Origin: Nocardioides sp.
GTDB lineage: Bacteria > Actinomycetota > Actinomycetes > Propionibacteriales > Nocardioidaceae
Assembly (NCBI GenBank): GCA_037045645.1
Contig: JBAOIH010000011.1
Span: forward strand, 62,001-126,000
Direction of reading: 5' to 3'
Length of the DNA: 64,000 nt
The notes beneath the pieces were generated by a model. It did not search any database. It was not told the DNA's origin and saw nothing but the letters and a program-made list of their open reading frames with translations. The position numbers and the translations under genes are program-made. This document shows, one piece after another, positions 18,609 through 27,321 of this stretch; positions within the stretch are counted from its first letter, which is position 1; each line of letters opens with the position of its first letter.

Positions 18609-20294
18609 GTGTCGTTTCCGTCTGATGGTGAGATCGCGAACGCGGCCGAACTCTGGCCGATCACCAAGGTAGCCACCGAAAGACTCGGGATCGACGATCC
18701 GCAGGTGCTGGTGCCCTACGGCCACGACAAGGCCAAGCTCGACCTGGCGTACGTCTCCTCGCTGCGCGATCGACCCGACGGCAAACTCGTGCTGGTCACC
18801 GCCATCTCCCCTACCCCGGCGGGCGAGGGCAAGACGACCACCACCGTGGGCCTGACCGACGCCCTCCAGCGGATCGGGCAGCGCTCGTGCGCCGCACTGC
18901 GCGAGCCCTCGATGGGGCCGGTCTTCGGGATGAAGGGTGGAGCGGCCGGCGGCGGCTACGCCCAGGTCGTACCGATGACCGACATCAACCTGCACTTCAC
19001 CGGCGACTTCGCCGCGATCGCCGCTGCCAACAACCTGCTGGCAGCCCTGATCGACAACCACATCCATCACGGCAACGCGTTGGGCATCGACATCCGCACC
19101 ATCACCTGGAAGCGTGTCGTCGACCTCAACGACCGTGCACTGCGCGACATCGTGGTCGGGCTCGGCGGCACCGCGAACGGTTTCCCGCGCGAGGACGGCT
19201 TCGACATCGTCGTGGCGTCGGAGCTGATGGCGATCTTCTGTCTGGCCGAGTCGATCGCCGACCTCAAGGAACGCATCGGGCGCATCGTCGTGGCGCACAC
19301 GCGCGACAAGAAGCCGATCCTCGCCAGCGACCTCGGCGCCCAGGGCGCGCTCGCCGTACTCCTGAAGAACGCGATCCAGCCCAACCTCGTGCAGACGTTG
19401 GAGCACGCGCCCGCCTTCGTCCACGGTGGTCCGTTCGCCAACATCGCGCACGGCTGCAACTCGGTGATGGCCACGCGTACGGCTCTCAAACTCGCCGACG
19501 TCGTCGTCACCGAGGCGGGCTTCGGCGCGGACCTGGGGGCGGAGAAGTTCCTCGACCTGAAGTGCCGGATGGCCGGTCTCAAGCCCGACTGTGTCGTGGT
19601 CGTGGCCACCGTACGCGCGTTGAAGTATCACGGTGGGGTCGCCGTCGCAGACCTGCAGAGCGAGGACCTCGACGCCGTACGCGGCGGTTTCCCCAACATG
19701 GAGCGCCACCTCACCAACCTGCGCGACATCTTCGGGCTGCCCGCAGTGGTGGCGATCAACAGGTTCCCCTCCGACACCGACGCGGAGGTCGCGCTGGTCC
19801 GTGAACTCGCCCAGGAGATCGGCTTCTCGGCGTTTGAGGCCACCCACTTCAGCGACGGCGGCGCCGGAGCCGAGGCGCTCGCCCGCGGCGTGGTGGAGCA
19901 GTTGGAGACCGGGGCGCCCGACTTCAAGCACGCGTACGAACTCGACGGCACGGTCGAGGACAAGATCACCACCCTCGCCACTCGGCTCTACGGCGCAGCC
20001 GAGGTCAACATCTCGGCGAAGGCGCGCCGGCAGTTGGCGCAGATCGCCGCGGACGGCTTCGCGAACCTGCCGATCTGTGTGGCCAAGACGCAGTACTCGT
20101 TCTCGACCGACCCCAAGGCGCTGGGCGCGCCCTCCGGGCACACGCTCGACGTCAGAGAGGTACGCCTGTCCGCGGGCGCCGGCTTCATCGTGCTGGTGAC
20201 CGGCGACATCATGACGATGCCCGGCCTGCCCAAGGTGCCCGCGTCGGATCACATCGACGTGGACGACGACGGCGTCGTGACCGGTCTGAGCTGA
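18609..20294 (+). CDS. fhs: formate-tetrahydrofolate ligase
   Basis: 561 residues, the family length. The P-loop is [16 protein letters not shown]; other conserved blocks are [37 protein letters not shown] and [32 protein letters not shown]. It ligates formate to tetrahydrofolate with ATP, feeding one-carbon metabolism in the cytoplasm. GTG 18609 was chosen because a perfect AAGGAGG lies eight bases upstream; the frame is open further upstream. Confidence 0.97.
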   Translation: MSFPSDGEIANAAELWPITKVATERLGIDDPQVLVPYGHDKAKLDLAYVSSLRDRPDGKLVLVTAISPTPAGEGKTTTTVGLTDALQRIGQRSCAALREPSMGPVFGMKGGAAGGGYAQVVPMTDINLHFTGDFAAIAAANNLLAALIDNHIHHGNALGIDIRTITWKRVVDLNDRALRDIVVGLGGTANGFPREDGFDIVVASELMAIFCLAESIADLKERIGRIVVAHTRDKKPILASDLGAQGALAVLLKNAIQPNLVQTLEHAPAFVHGGPFANIAHGCNSVMATRTALKLADVVVTEAGFGADLGAEKFLDLKCRMAGLKPDCVVVVATVRALKYHGGVAVADLQSEDLDAVRGGFPNMERHLTNLRDIFGLPAVVAINRFPSDTDAEVALVRELAQEIGFSAFEATHFSDGGAGAEALARGVVEQLETGAPDFKHAYELDGTVEDKITTLATRLYGAAEVNISAKARRQLAQIAADGFANLPICVAKTQYSFSTDPKALGAPSGHTLDVREVRLSAGAGFIVLVTGDIMTMPGLPKVPASDHIDVDDDGVVTGLS

Positions 20295-20355
20295 GGCCTT
20301 TACTCGACCGTCCGGATGCCGGTGCGAAACACGCCGGATACACCCGCGCGTTAGC

Positions 20356-20970
20356 GTGGCTGACGTGACCTTCCTGCTTCGCGTCCAGTTGCCCGACGTG
20401 CCCGGTTCGCTGGGCCGCGTCGCCTCCGCGATCGGTGAGGCGGGGGGAGACATCGAGGCGATCGAGATCGTCGACAAGTCCGTCGACGGCACCGCGGTCG
20501 ACGATGTCGTGCTGACGATGATGCCGGGCGCGATGCCCGACTCGGTCGTCTCGGCCTGCAACGCCCTCGACGGCGTGATCGTGTTGTGGATCAGCCGCTA
20601 TGGCGCGGGCGGCAACCTCTTCTTGGACCTCGAAGCGGTCGAGGCGCTGACGGCCGAACCCGAGGACGCGATCGCGCGGCTGGTCGAACTGCTGCCGATG
20701 ACCTTCCGGGTCGACTGGGCCGTACGACTGGCCGACGAGCAGATCGTGCAGACGACCGAAGGTGCCCCGGCGCAGATCGTCGTACGACGTCCTGCCCAGG
20801 CGACGCGGATCGCCGACGACGGTGACCTGGTGCGTTGTGCGGTGGCGGCCGGCGAGGAGACGATCGTGCTGGGGCGCACCGGTGGACCGGAGTTCCTCGA
20901 CTCCGAACTTGCGCGGCTCGGCCATCTGGTCGGACTGGCGGGTTCGATGTCGGGTGCCCGGAGCGACTGA
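20356..20970 (+). CDS. ACT domain protein
   Basis: 204 residues from GTG 20356. Residues 1-75 form an ACT fold (FLLRVQLPDVPGSLGRVASAIGEAGGDI), the small-molecule-binding module of amino-acid metabolism regulators. The remaining 130 residues form a second domain I do not recognise; it has an ending with IVLGRTGGPEFLDSELARL. No catalytic domain is visible, so it is probably a sensor or regulator. It lies 61 bp after fhs and may be cotranscribed. The 166 bp after it contain several short hairpins but nothing I can name. Confidence 0.8.
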   Translation: MADVTFLLRVQLPDVPGSLGRVASAIGEAGGDIEAIEIVDKSVDGTAVDDVVLTMMPGAMPDSVVSACNALDGVIVLWISRYGAGGNLFLDLEAVEALTAEPEDAIARLVELLPMTFRVDWAVRLADEQIVQTTEGAPAQIVVRRPAQATRIADDGDLVRCAVAAGEETIVLGRTGGPEFLDSELARLGHLVGLAGSMSGARSD

Positions 20971-21136
20971 GACGCGGGTTCGGCGGGCAACCGTCCTTGC
21001 GGTTCTTGCAGGTGTCGCCAGGTGGCACCGATAAGCACCACAGGCCGGGCCGCGCGCGACTTCGACATTCACGTCGACGAGCACTCGTCGGCGGGGGTTG
21101 CGCCCTCTCGCCCGCTTATGGGTGCACTCTTCTCCT

Positions 21137-22613
21137 ATGAGCGAAGCCTTGGAGGAGACCCGACGGCTCGGTGTGGAGACCACCGGCATCGAGATCATCG
21201 ACGAGTCCGAACGCACCGCGAAGCCCTCCGACCTGTTCTGGCCGTGGTTCGCGGCCAACGTCTCGGTCTTCGGGATTTCGTACGGCTCCTATGTCCTGGG
21301 CTTCCAGATCAGCTTCTGGCAGTCGGTCTTCGTGACCATCGTCGGCGTCGTGCTGTCGTTCGTGCTGTGCGGGATCATCGCGATCGCCGGCAAGCGCGGC
21401 TCGGCGCCGACGATGATCTTGTCGCGGGCCGCGTTCGGGGTGGCCGGGCAGAAGGTGCCGGGCGTGTTGTCGTGGCTGGTCTCGATCGGCTGGGAGACCT
21501 TCTTGTCGATCATGGCGGTGCTGGCGACCGCGACGATCTTCGACCAACTGGGCTGGGGCGGCGGCACCATCACCAAGGTGGTCGCGACCATCGTGGTGGC
21601 GGCGTTGATCGTGACGGCCTCGGTGGCGGGCTATCACCTGATCATGAAGTTCCAGTCGATCCTGACCTGGATCACCGGCATCGCGACGATCGCGTACGTC
21701 GCCCTCACGCTGGGCGACGTCGACTGGGCGAGTGTGACTGCGATAGAGCCGGGCCCGATCCAGTCGGTGATCGGCGCGCTGGTGATGGTGATGACCGGGT
21801 TCGGCCTCGGGTGGATCAACATCGCCGCCGACTGGTCGCGCTATCAGCACCGCGATGCCTCGGCCGGCGCGATCGTCGGGTGGAACACCCTCGGCGGCGC
21901 GCTCGCGCCGACCCTGCTGGTGATCTATGGTCTCGCGCTCGCCGGCTCTGATCCCGAACTGGCCGACGGCATCGTCAACGACCCGATCGGCACGCTGGGC
22001 ACGATCCTGCCGACCTGGTTCCTCGTACCGTTCCTGATCGCCGCCGTCCTCGCCCTGGTCTCAGGTGCCGTGCTCGGCATCTATTCGTCCGGCCTGACCC
22101 TGCTGTCATTGGGCGTACGCATTCCCCGCCCGTCGGCTGCCCTCATCGACGGCGTGATCTTGACGATCGGCACGATCTGGGTGGTGTTCTTCGCCGAGAA
22201 CTTCCTCGGTCCGTTCACCTCGTTCCTGATCACGCTCGGCGTACCCCTGGCCGCGTGGGCCGGGATCATGATCGCCGACATCGCGCTGCGCAAGCGGGAC
22301 TACGACGAGCAGGCGCTCTTCGACGCGCGCGGTCGCTATGGCGCCTTCGACTGGATCTCGCTCGGCGACGATGGCGCTCGCGACCGTGATCGGCTGGGGC
22401 ATGGTGGTCAACACCGTCGAGGGCACGTCCTGGAACAACTGGCAGGGCTACTTCCTCAAGGCGTTCTTCGGCTCCAAGCACGTTGCTGGCGACCCCGGCT
22501 ATTGGGAGGGCACCTGGTCGTACGCGAACCTCGGCGTCCTGATCGCGCTGGTGCTCGGGTTCGTGGTGACGTACGTAGCCCGCCGCGGCGTGGTGGCCCG
22601 TCAAGAGTCCTGA
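21137..22613 (+). pseudogene. NCS1-family nucleobase/cation permease, one-base frameshift
   Basis: The main frame from ATG 21137 encodes an NCS1 (codB/PurP-like) transporter with about 12 helices. Signatures are FWPWFAANVSVFGISYGSYV, SRAAFGVAGQKVPGVLSWL and GWINIAADWSRYQ. At 22364-22365 a doubled G moves the frame; the last 80 residues (ATMALATVIGWGMVVNTVEG onward) are intact in the next frame. Deleting one G gives a continuous ISLATMALATV. Family substrates are cytosine, purines, allantoin, hydantoin or thiamine precursors; none is indicated by neighbours. The lesion may be a sequencing error. Confidence 0.85.
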
Positions 22614-22700
22614 CCGGGCGGGAACGCACGCGTAAATCACGCCGACCGGGCGCAAACGCACGCGTAAATCACGCCGACCGGGCGCAAGTGCGCGCCTAGG
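22612..22700. repeat. 32-bp tandem repeat, 2.7 copies, between convergent transporter genes
   Basis: Units start at 22612, 22644 and 22676 (GACCGGGCG...), exactly 32 bp apart; the core ACGCACGCGTAAATCACGCC recurs. The first unit begins inside the NCS1 stop codon, and the last, truncated unit runs into the final codons of the convergent MFS gene. Too few and too similar units, with no spacers, for a CRISPR array. Confidence 0.8.
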
Positions 22701-23997
22701 CGACGCTGCGGATCCGGGTGACGAAGATCGACCCGAGCAGGCAGACGCCGAACGCCGTCAGATAGACGATGCCGTAGCCCAGCGACCACGACTCACCCAA
22801 CGTCGCGACCGAGCCGCCCGAGCGTCGTACGACCTCCAGGATGCCGCCCGCGATCGCCGGAGCCAGCACCTGCGGCAAGGCCGCGGCGATGTTGATGACG
22901 CCTAGGTCCTTGGCGCGTTCTTGGGCCTCGGGCAGGACCTGGGTGATCAGTGCGAAGTCGACGGCCTGATAGATGCCATAGCCACAGCCGAGAACGATCG
23001 CGGCCACCATCAGCGAGGTCCAGTTCTGTGACAGCGCCATGATCAGGGCGCTGATCCCGACAACGACACCCGACCAGATCACGAAGACCTTGCGCTTTCC
23101 GGCCCGGTCGCTCCACCAGCCGACGATCCCGGCAGTAAGCACGGTCGTGACTCCGTAGATCATCACCAGCAGCCCGAGCCGGCCATTGGCGTCGTCATCG
23201 GTGAACCCGAGGCCGTCGGTGAGGAAGTAGAACAGGTAGTTCAGCGCGATCCAGTTGCCCAGGTTGACCAGCAGTCGCGTGATCCAGGCCCACGCGAAGT
23301 CGGGGTAGTCGCGCGGCGAGACCCAGAAGGATCGCAACATCGCGGACAGCGAAAACGGCTCGCGCGGGTGATCTGCAGGCAGCGGCACGTCGCGCGAGCC
23401 GAAGACGTACGGCAGCGCCAGCACCACCATCACGATCGCGATCACCACATAGCCCTGCGCGATCGAGCCAGTGATGTCGGCAATGGTGATGCCCACCAGC
23501 ACACCGACGGTGCCGGCGATCGCGATCAATCCTCCGATCAAACCGCGGCGCTCGACGGGCACCTGGTCGGGTACGGCCGCCGTCACGGCCGCCCACGCTG
23601 CGTTCAGGGTCAACTGCACCAGGCACCAGCCGACAACCAGCATCGGGGTGTTGCGGCACTGCGAGACGAGGAGGAGCGCGACAGCGCCGGTGAGTACGCC
23701 ACCGATCACCCAGGGCACGCGCCGACCCAGCCGTGACATCGTCCGATCCGACAGCGCGCCCCAGACCGGGTTGCTGACCATCGACACGGCGGCGCCGGAG
23801 AAGAGCACGATCGCCAGGATGAGTTCCTTGCTCATCCCGCCCGGCTCGGCGGCAGCGATCTCTTTGGCCTGCTGAGCCAGCAGCACCTGGATCGGTCCGA
23901 ACCAGCCCGCCGTCACCGCGAGGTTGAGCAGCACCAGCGATGCCGTCCAGCGTGCCGGTGGGGTGGTCGTGGGTTCGGCCAGCGCAGTGGTGGTCAC
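22696..23997 (-). CDS. MFS transporter
   Basis: About 433 residues with 12 predicted helices. The MFS loop 2-3 signature is present (NPVWGALSDRTMSRLGRR) and repeated after the middle loop (GIVGWWSDRAGKRKVF). It resembles the sugar-cation symporter-like MFS proteins of actinobacteria (glycoside/pentoside or unknown substrate). I prefer GTG 23997 (VTTTALAEPT) since the upstream extension is Pro/Gly-rich and not membrane-like; a start at 24078 is possible. The last codons coincide with a tandem repeat. Confidence 0.85.
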   Translation of the reverse strand: MTTTALAEPTTTPPARWTASLVLLNLAVTAGWFGPIQVLLAQQAKEIAAAEPGGMSKELILAIVLFSGAAVSMVSNPVWGALSDRTMSRLGRRVPWVIGGVLTGAVALLLVSQCRNTPMLVVGWCLVQLTLNAAWAAVTAAVPDQVPVERRGLIGGLIAIAGTVGVLVGITIADITGSIAQGYVVIAIVMVVLALPYVFGSRDVPLPADHPREPFSLSAMLRSFWVSPRDYPDFAWAWITRLLVNLGNWIALNYLFYFLTDGLGFTDDDANGRLGLLVMIYGVTTVLTAGIVGWWSDRAGKRKVFVIWSGVVVGISALIMALSQNWTSLMVAAIVLGCGYGIYQAVDFALITQVLPEAQERAKDLGVINIAAALPQVLAPAIAGGILEVVRRSGGSVATLGESWSLGYGIVYLTAFGVCLLGSIFVTRIRSVA

Positions 23998-24097
23998 CGG
24001 GTCATTGTGGGGTGTCAGAGTCGGTGTACCCGGGATCGCGGACGTTTCCGGCCCGAATTCCGGCCAGGAACGTCCCACTTACCCTGGAAACCCGCAG

Positions 24098-24126
24098 CGA
24101 TCAGGCGCGTTCGAGCAGGTACAGCG
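24098..24126. repeat. 29-bp direct repeat, left copy
   Basis: Matches 25412-25440 with one mismatch (28/29). The right copy is the 3' end of the nitroreductase gene (it encodes the LLERA end and stop). This left copy has no gene body, so it looks like a duplicated gene end marking the left edge of an insertion. Confidence 0.7.
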
Positions 24127-24234
24127 CCATTGGGGGCCTGGCGGTCGAACCGGGATCTGGCCCAGCCGCGTGCCACGTCGACGCGCGATGCACTCTGTGC
24201 AACCTGTTGCGTTCGGATCGTTCTGGAGAGCATC

Positions 24235-24300
24235 ATGTTCCCTGACGCAAGCCAGCGATTGTGCGAATTGCTCTACCGGGCCAGGGAGTCGAATGAATAG
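24235..24300 (+). CDS. 21-residue ORF at head of micro-operon
   Basis: ATG 24235 has GGAGAG six bases upstream. It encodes a charged, probably helical peptide (MFPDASQRLCELLYRARE...). Its stop overlaps the start of the next ORF. It could be a leader peptide coupling translation, or chance. Confidence 0.35.
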   Translation: MFPDASQRLCELLYRARESNE

Positions 24301-24544
24301 ATATCCCATTGCCGCGACGATCGTCGCCACCCTGGGGAGAACGCTGCTCGGTAGCCCCACATACGCGAGCCCTGGCGCTGATTCAGTCGTGTCGGCTGGT
24401 GCATCTGCACCGAACGAAGTCGTGGAACCGGCAGGGGGAGGCGGCGCCCCTTGGTGCAGCCCGTCTGACATCTTCCAAGCTGCTGCCGTAAAGTACAGTC
24501 GGGCAGATCTAGTCATCAATCCAAAAGGCGCGTTACCGGCGTGA
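24293..24544 (+). CDS. small putative secreted protein
   Basis: 83 residues. The N-terminus looks like a signal peptide (MNRYPIAATIVATLGRTLLG, then SPTYAS as a cleavage site), followed by a Gly/Pro linker and a short tail with one Cys (PWCSPSDIFQAAAVKYS). No family recognised. Base composition is clearly more AT-rich than the surroundings, with codons such as TTA, ATA-rich stretches and AGT that neighbours avoid. The next ORF starts within its stop (GTGA). Confidence 0.5.
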   Translation: MNRYPIAATIVATLGRTLLGSPTYASPGADSVVSAGASAPNEVVEPAGGGGAPWCSPSDIFQAAAVKYSRADLVINPKGALPA

Positions 24545-24705
24545 ACTGGCGCCAGATAGGGCTGGGGCAATACATCAAGTCCTATCTGGGAAATGGCGCT
24601 TACGGTATGGCTCACGTGTTCATCGACGACATGGGCGGAACCGAGGACGCGGGGTGGTTCCCCTTGCCTTCCGACACCGCCAACGACAACCTCGATCCCA
24701 CGTGA
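24541..24705 (+). CDS. 54-residue ORF, middle of micro-operon
   Basis: GTG 24541 overlaps the preceding stop, and its own stop overlaps the next GTG. The sequence is globular in composition (GQYIKSYLGNGAYGMAHVFI ... GGTEDAGWFPLP). No family recognised. It may be a separate small protein, or a middle piece of one secreted protein broken by frameshifts. Confidence 0.4.
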   Translation: MNWRQIGLGQYIKSYLGNGAYGMAHVFIDDMGGTEDAGWFPLPSDTANDNLDPT

Positions 24706-25220
24706 GATTAGTCAACGATAACCCCTCCGCCGATCTCCTACTGTCGGTTCACCCAAGGAACGGTTGGCTAACCATTCCGCCGGGATGCTCGGCTGGGATA
24801 ACTGCGGAGCCTGGCAATTCGGTGTGGTGGTACGACATTGCCGTGGTAGCCCGCGGCGCGCACTTGCGCGTCCCCCCGCAAGTAAACCTGACCATCCTAA
24901 TCTCGGACAGTTCCGGCCACTTGTTGGAGAGTTTCTTAACAGAATCCGATTTATCAACGCCCGTAATTCGCTATTTTCGCGAGGGCCCCATTCACGACTG
25001 GGCAGCCAATTTGCCCTCAGATTCTTGGCGGGCCATGCTATTCGTGGATGCGGATGTATCCCTGGAATGCCAGGATGTCGCCGACACTCCAAACAGCGAC
25101 TGGATCCTGCTTTCCTCCAATCCCCAGATTGGGACGAGCCCAACCCTGCGGTTCACCACTGGACGCGTTGAACTGTCCAGCCAATCACCTCTCAATATTC
25201 AATGTCCCGATTGGGGGTGA
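24702..25220 (+). CDS. unrecognised 172-residue protein of the AT-richer insert
   Basis: Starts at GTG 24702 inside the previous stop. The protein is beta-rich in appearance (LLLSVHPRNGWLTIPPG, VPPQVNLTILISDSSGHLL), with many Trp, Ser and Asp residues, and has no transmembrane helix. There is no recognised domain. Codon usage departs from neighbours (AAT, ATT, TTA, CTA common). It ends 20 bp before a transposase remnant. Confidence 0.55.
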   Translation: MRLVNDNPSADLLLSVHPRNGWLTIPPGCSAGITAEPGNSVWWYDIAVVARGAHLRVPPQVNLTILISDSSGHLLESFLTESDLSTPVIRYFREGPIHDWAANLPSDSWRAMLFVDADVSLECQDVADTPNSDWILLSSNPQIGTSPTLRFTTGRVELSSQSPLNIQCPDWG

Positions 25221-25240
25221 TCGCTGGCGGGTCCTTCCGC

Positions 25241-25321
25241 CTATTGAGGGCTCATCCCAATCACATGCCCGCAGCCGGTGCATCGATAGCGGCGCATGAC
25301 CACCTCCAGCAGCGTGGGTCG
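25241..25321 (-). pseudogene. ISL3-like transposase zinc-finger remnant
   Basis: The reverse strand reads PTLLEVVMRRYRCTGCGHV and then a stop. This matches the N-terminal zinc-knuckle region of ISL3-family transposases (RRYRCTGCGHVWRQ in the family). More upstream family-like sequence (VSQRLEPGRAGDP) is visible in another frame to about 25370. It is a short fragment with no catalytic domain, and marks the right side of the AT-richer insert as transposon-derived. Confidence 0.55.
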
Positions 25322-25411
25322 CCGGCGCGGCCTGGTTCGAGTCGCTGAGAGACTGCTTCGAGGCCCAGTTCGTCTTGAGTTCAGGTGACGATCTAGTGAC
25401 CTGGCCGAACT

Positions 25412-25440
25412 CGATCAGGCGCGTTCGAGCAGGAACAGCG
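25412..25440. repeat. 29-bp direct repeat, right copy (end of nitroreductase gene)
   Basis: Identical to 24098-24126 except one base. The two copies enclose 1.28 kb of atypical DNA. Confidence 0.7.
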
Positions 25441-25864
25441 GGATCTCGCGGTCGGTCTGCTCCTGGTACGACGCGTACGTCGGCCAGGTCTCGACCGCCC
25501 GCTGCCACCATTGGGCCCGCTCGTCACCGCTGAGTTCGCGCACGGCGTACGACGCCTTCTCGGCCTTGTCTTGCAAGTCGACGGTCGGGTGTGCACGGAA
25601 GTTGGCCGCCCACGACGGGTCCTCCGGCGCGCCACCCTTCGACGCGACGGCGAGGTAGCTGCCCTCGTACTCGACGCGCATCACTGGGTTCTTGCGCAGG
25701 CTGCCGCTGTGCGCACCGACAGAGGTGATCACCACGATCGGGTACTCGGTGCCGGGCAGCGTGCCGCCCAACTCTCCGTTGCTGGCCTCGTATTCGGCCA
25801 CGTTGTTGCGCACCCACTCGGTGCTGCTCGGGACGTATTCACCTTGAAGAGTCATGGTGGGCAT
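25415..25864 (-). CDS. DDN-type deazaflavin (F420)-dependent nitroreductase family protein
   Basis: 149 residues, the usual size. Conserved blocks are IVVITSVGAHSGSLRKNPVMRVEYEGSY and SKGGAPEDPSWAANFRAHP, then an acidic LSGDERAQWWQRAVETWPTYASYQ; the C-terminus is REIPLFLLERA. This is the split-beta-barrel family that includes mycobacterial Ddn; members bind F420 and reduce nitro compounds or quinones. ATG 25864 or 25855 may start it; neither has a good ribosome site. Confidence 0.9.
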   Translation of the reverse strand: MPTMTLQGEYVPSSTEWVRNNVAEYEASNGELGGTLPGTEYPIVVITSVGAHSGSLRKNPVMRVEYEGSYLAVASKGGAPEDPSWAANFRAHPTVDLQDKAEKASYAVRELSGDERAQWWQRAVETWPTYASYQEQTDREIPLFLLERA

Positions 25865-25903
25865 AACGACGAGGGACGATCAGGGATTCCGGGGCCGGGA
25901 AAT

Positions 25904-26232
25904 GTGGTTTCGAGACGCGAGCTTCGCTCGCTCCTCAACCACCGGTTGGCGCCCTCGACCACCGGGGGTGCGTGGTTTCGAGACGCGCCTGCGGCGCTCC
26001 TCAACCACCGGATGGTCCTCCTCCACCACCGGGGGACGGTCCTCGACCACCGGTGGGGTGTGGTTTCGAGACGCGCCTGCGGCGCTCCTCAACCACCGGA
26101 TGGCGCTCCTCGACCACCGGGGGACGGTCCTCGACCACCGGTGGGGTGTGGTTTCGAGACGCGCCTGCGGCGCTCCTCAACCACCGGTTGGCGCCCTCGA
26201 CCACCGGGGGACGCTCCTCGACCACCGGTGCG
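25904..26232. repeat. interspersed palindromic repeat cluster (GGTTTCGAGACG / CTCAACCACC), four units
   Basis: Four units begin with GTGGTTTCGAGACGCG at 25904, 25972, 26060 and 26148 (spacings 68, 88, 88). Each continues as a hairpin of GC-rich loop and CTCCTCAACCACCGG, then one to three short CGACCACCGG motifs. The ends GTGGTT and AACCAC pair. Units 2-4 share the same CTGCGGCG loop; unit 1 has GAGCTTCGCTCG. This is a REP-like element known from many actinobacterial genomes. There are no genes in this stretch. Confidence 0.85.
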
Positions 26233-26233
26233 G

Positions 26234-27253
26234 TCAGGGCCAGAGCGAGTGGTAGGCGTTGATCGCGGGCTGGCCACCCAGGTGCGCGTAGAGAACGTGG
26301 GAGTCCGCCGGGATCTCGCGCGACTTCACCAGGTCGATCAACCCCGCTAGCGACTTTCCCTCATAGACCGGGTCGGTGATCATCGCCTCCAACTGTGCGC
26401 CCATCGCCATCGCCGCCATCGTGGAGTCGACCGGCAACCCATAGAGATCGCCGGCCCAGCCCTCCAGCACCGTGATCTCGTCGTCGCGCAGATCGCGGCC
26501 GAGTTCGATCAAGGACGCCGTGTGTCGGGCGATCCGCGCGACCTGGTCCGTCGTTTGTGACAGCGTCGCCGAGGCATCGATACCGAGCACCCGACGGCGT
26601 ACGCCGGTCAGTTCCTCCAAGGCCGCGAACCCCGCGATCATCCCGGCGTGCGTCGAGCCGGTGACCGTGCAGACGATGATCGTGTCGAAGAAGACGCCCA
26701 GCGCCTTCTCCTGCTCGGCCACCTCGAAGGCCCAGTTCGCGAACCCAAGACCGCCCAGCGGATGCTCCGACGCACCGGCCGGGATGGCGTACGGCACTCC
26801 ACCTGCCTCCTCGACCTCCCGCAGCGCGTCCTTCCACGAGTCGCGGATGCCGATGTCGAAACCCGCCGGGTCGAGCCGCGAGTCGGCGCCCATCATCCGC
26901 GAAAGCAAGATGTTGCCGACCTGCGTGTTGGTCGGGTCGTCCCACGGCACCCACTTCTCCTGCACCAGTCGGCACTTCAAGCCCAGGTGCGCGGCGACGG
27001 CCGCGACCTGACGCGTGTGATTGGACTGGTATCCGCCAATCGACACGAGCGTGTCGGCACCGGACGACAAGACATCCGGGACGATGTATTCGAGTTTGCG
27101 GACCTTGTTGCCGCCGTACGCCAGGCCGCTCGACACGTCCTCGCGTTTGGCCCAGACCTGCGCACCGCCGAGCGCCTCGGTGAGCCGTTTGAGGTGGTGC
27201 ACCGGGCTCGGGCCGAAGGTGAGCGGATAGCGCGGGAAGTCGGCGAGTTTCAT
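26234..27253 (-). CDS. acdS: 1-aminocyclopropane-1-carboxylate deaminase
   Basis: 339 residues, PLP-dependent fold II. The PLP lysine is K50 in [12 protein letters not shown], and [18 protein letters not shown] holds the substrate/phosphate loop. True ACC deaminase residues appear to be present: Tyr-Glu in [11 protein letters not shown] and Leu in LYAHLGG, where D-cysteine desulfhydrases carry Ser/Thr. The enzyme splits ACC, the plant ethylene precursor, to 2-oxobutanoate and ammonia, which suggests plant- or soil-associated life. Its start is 68 bp from the divergent acyl-CoA dehydrogenase gene. Confidence 0.92.
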   Translation of the reverse strand: MKLADFPRYPLTFGPSPVHHLKRLTEALGGAQVWAKREDVSSGLAYGGNKVRKLEYIVPDVLSSGADTLVSIGGYQSNHTRQVAAVAAHLGLKCRLVQEKWVPWDDPTNTQVGNILLSRMMGADSRLDPAGFDIGIRDSWKDALREVEEAGGVPYAIPAGASEHPLGGLGFANWAFEVAEQEKALGVFFDTIIVCTVTGSTHAGMIAGFAALEELTGVRRRVLGIDASATLSQTTDQVARIARHTASLIELGRDLRDDEITVLEGWAGDLYGLPVDSTMAAMAMGAQLEAMITDPVYEGKSLAGLIDLVKSREIPADSHVLYAHLGGQPAINAYHSLWP

Positions 27254-27321
27254 AACCCCAATCCGACCCTAGGGTGGGGGCGAGGGCAATACCCTCGGGA
27301 CAACTGAGAAGGAGATCTTTG

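Noticed and set aside
20971..21136. Possible riboswitch upstream of the NCS1 permease (GGCAACCG...GGTG motifs and hairpins)
   Set aside because: Some bases recall SAM- or cobalamin-type elements, but I cannot fold a complete known class and the downstream gene does not fit.
22612..22700. Possible CRISPR array
   Set aside because: Units are contiguous tandem copies with no unique spacers and no cas genes nearby.
25904..26232. Possible CRISPR array or proline-rich coding repeat
   Set aside because: Units are palindromic REP-like elements with the linkers also repeated; the open frames across them are low-complexity by-products.
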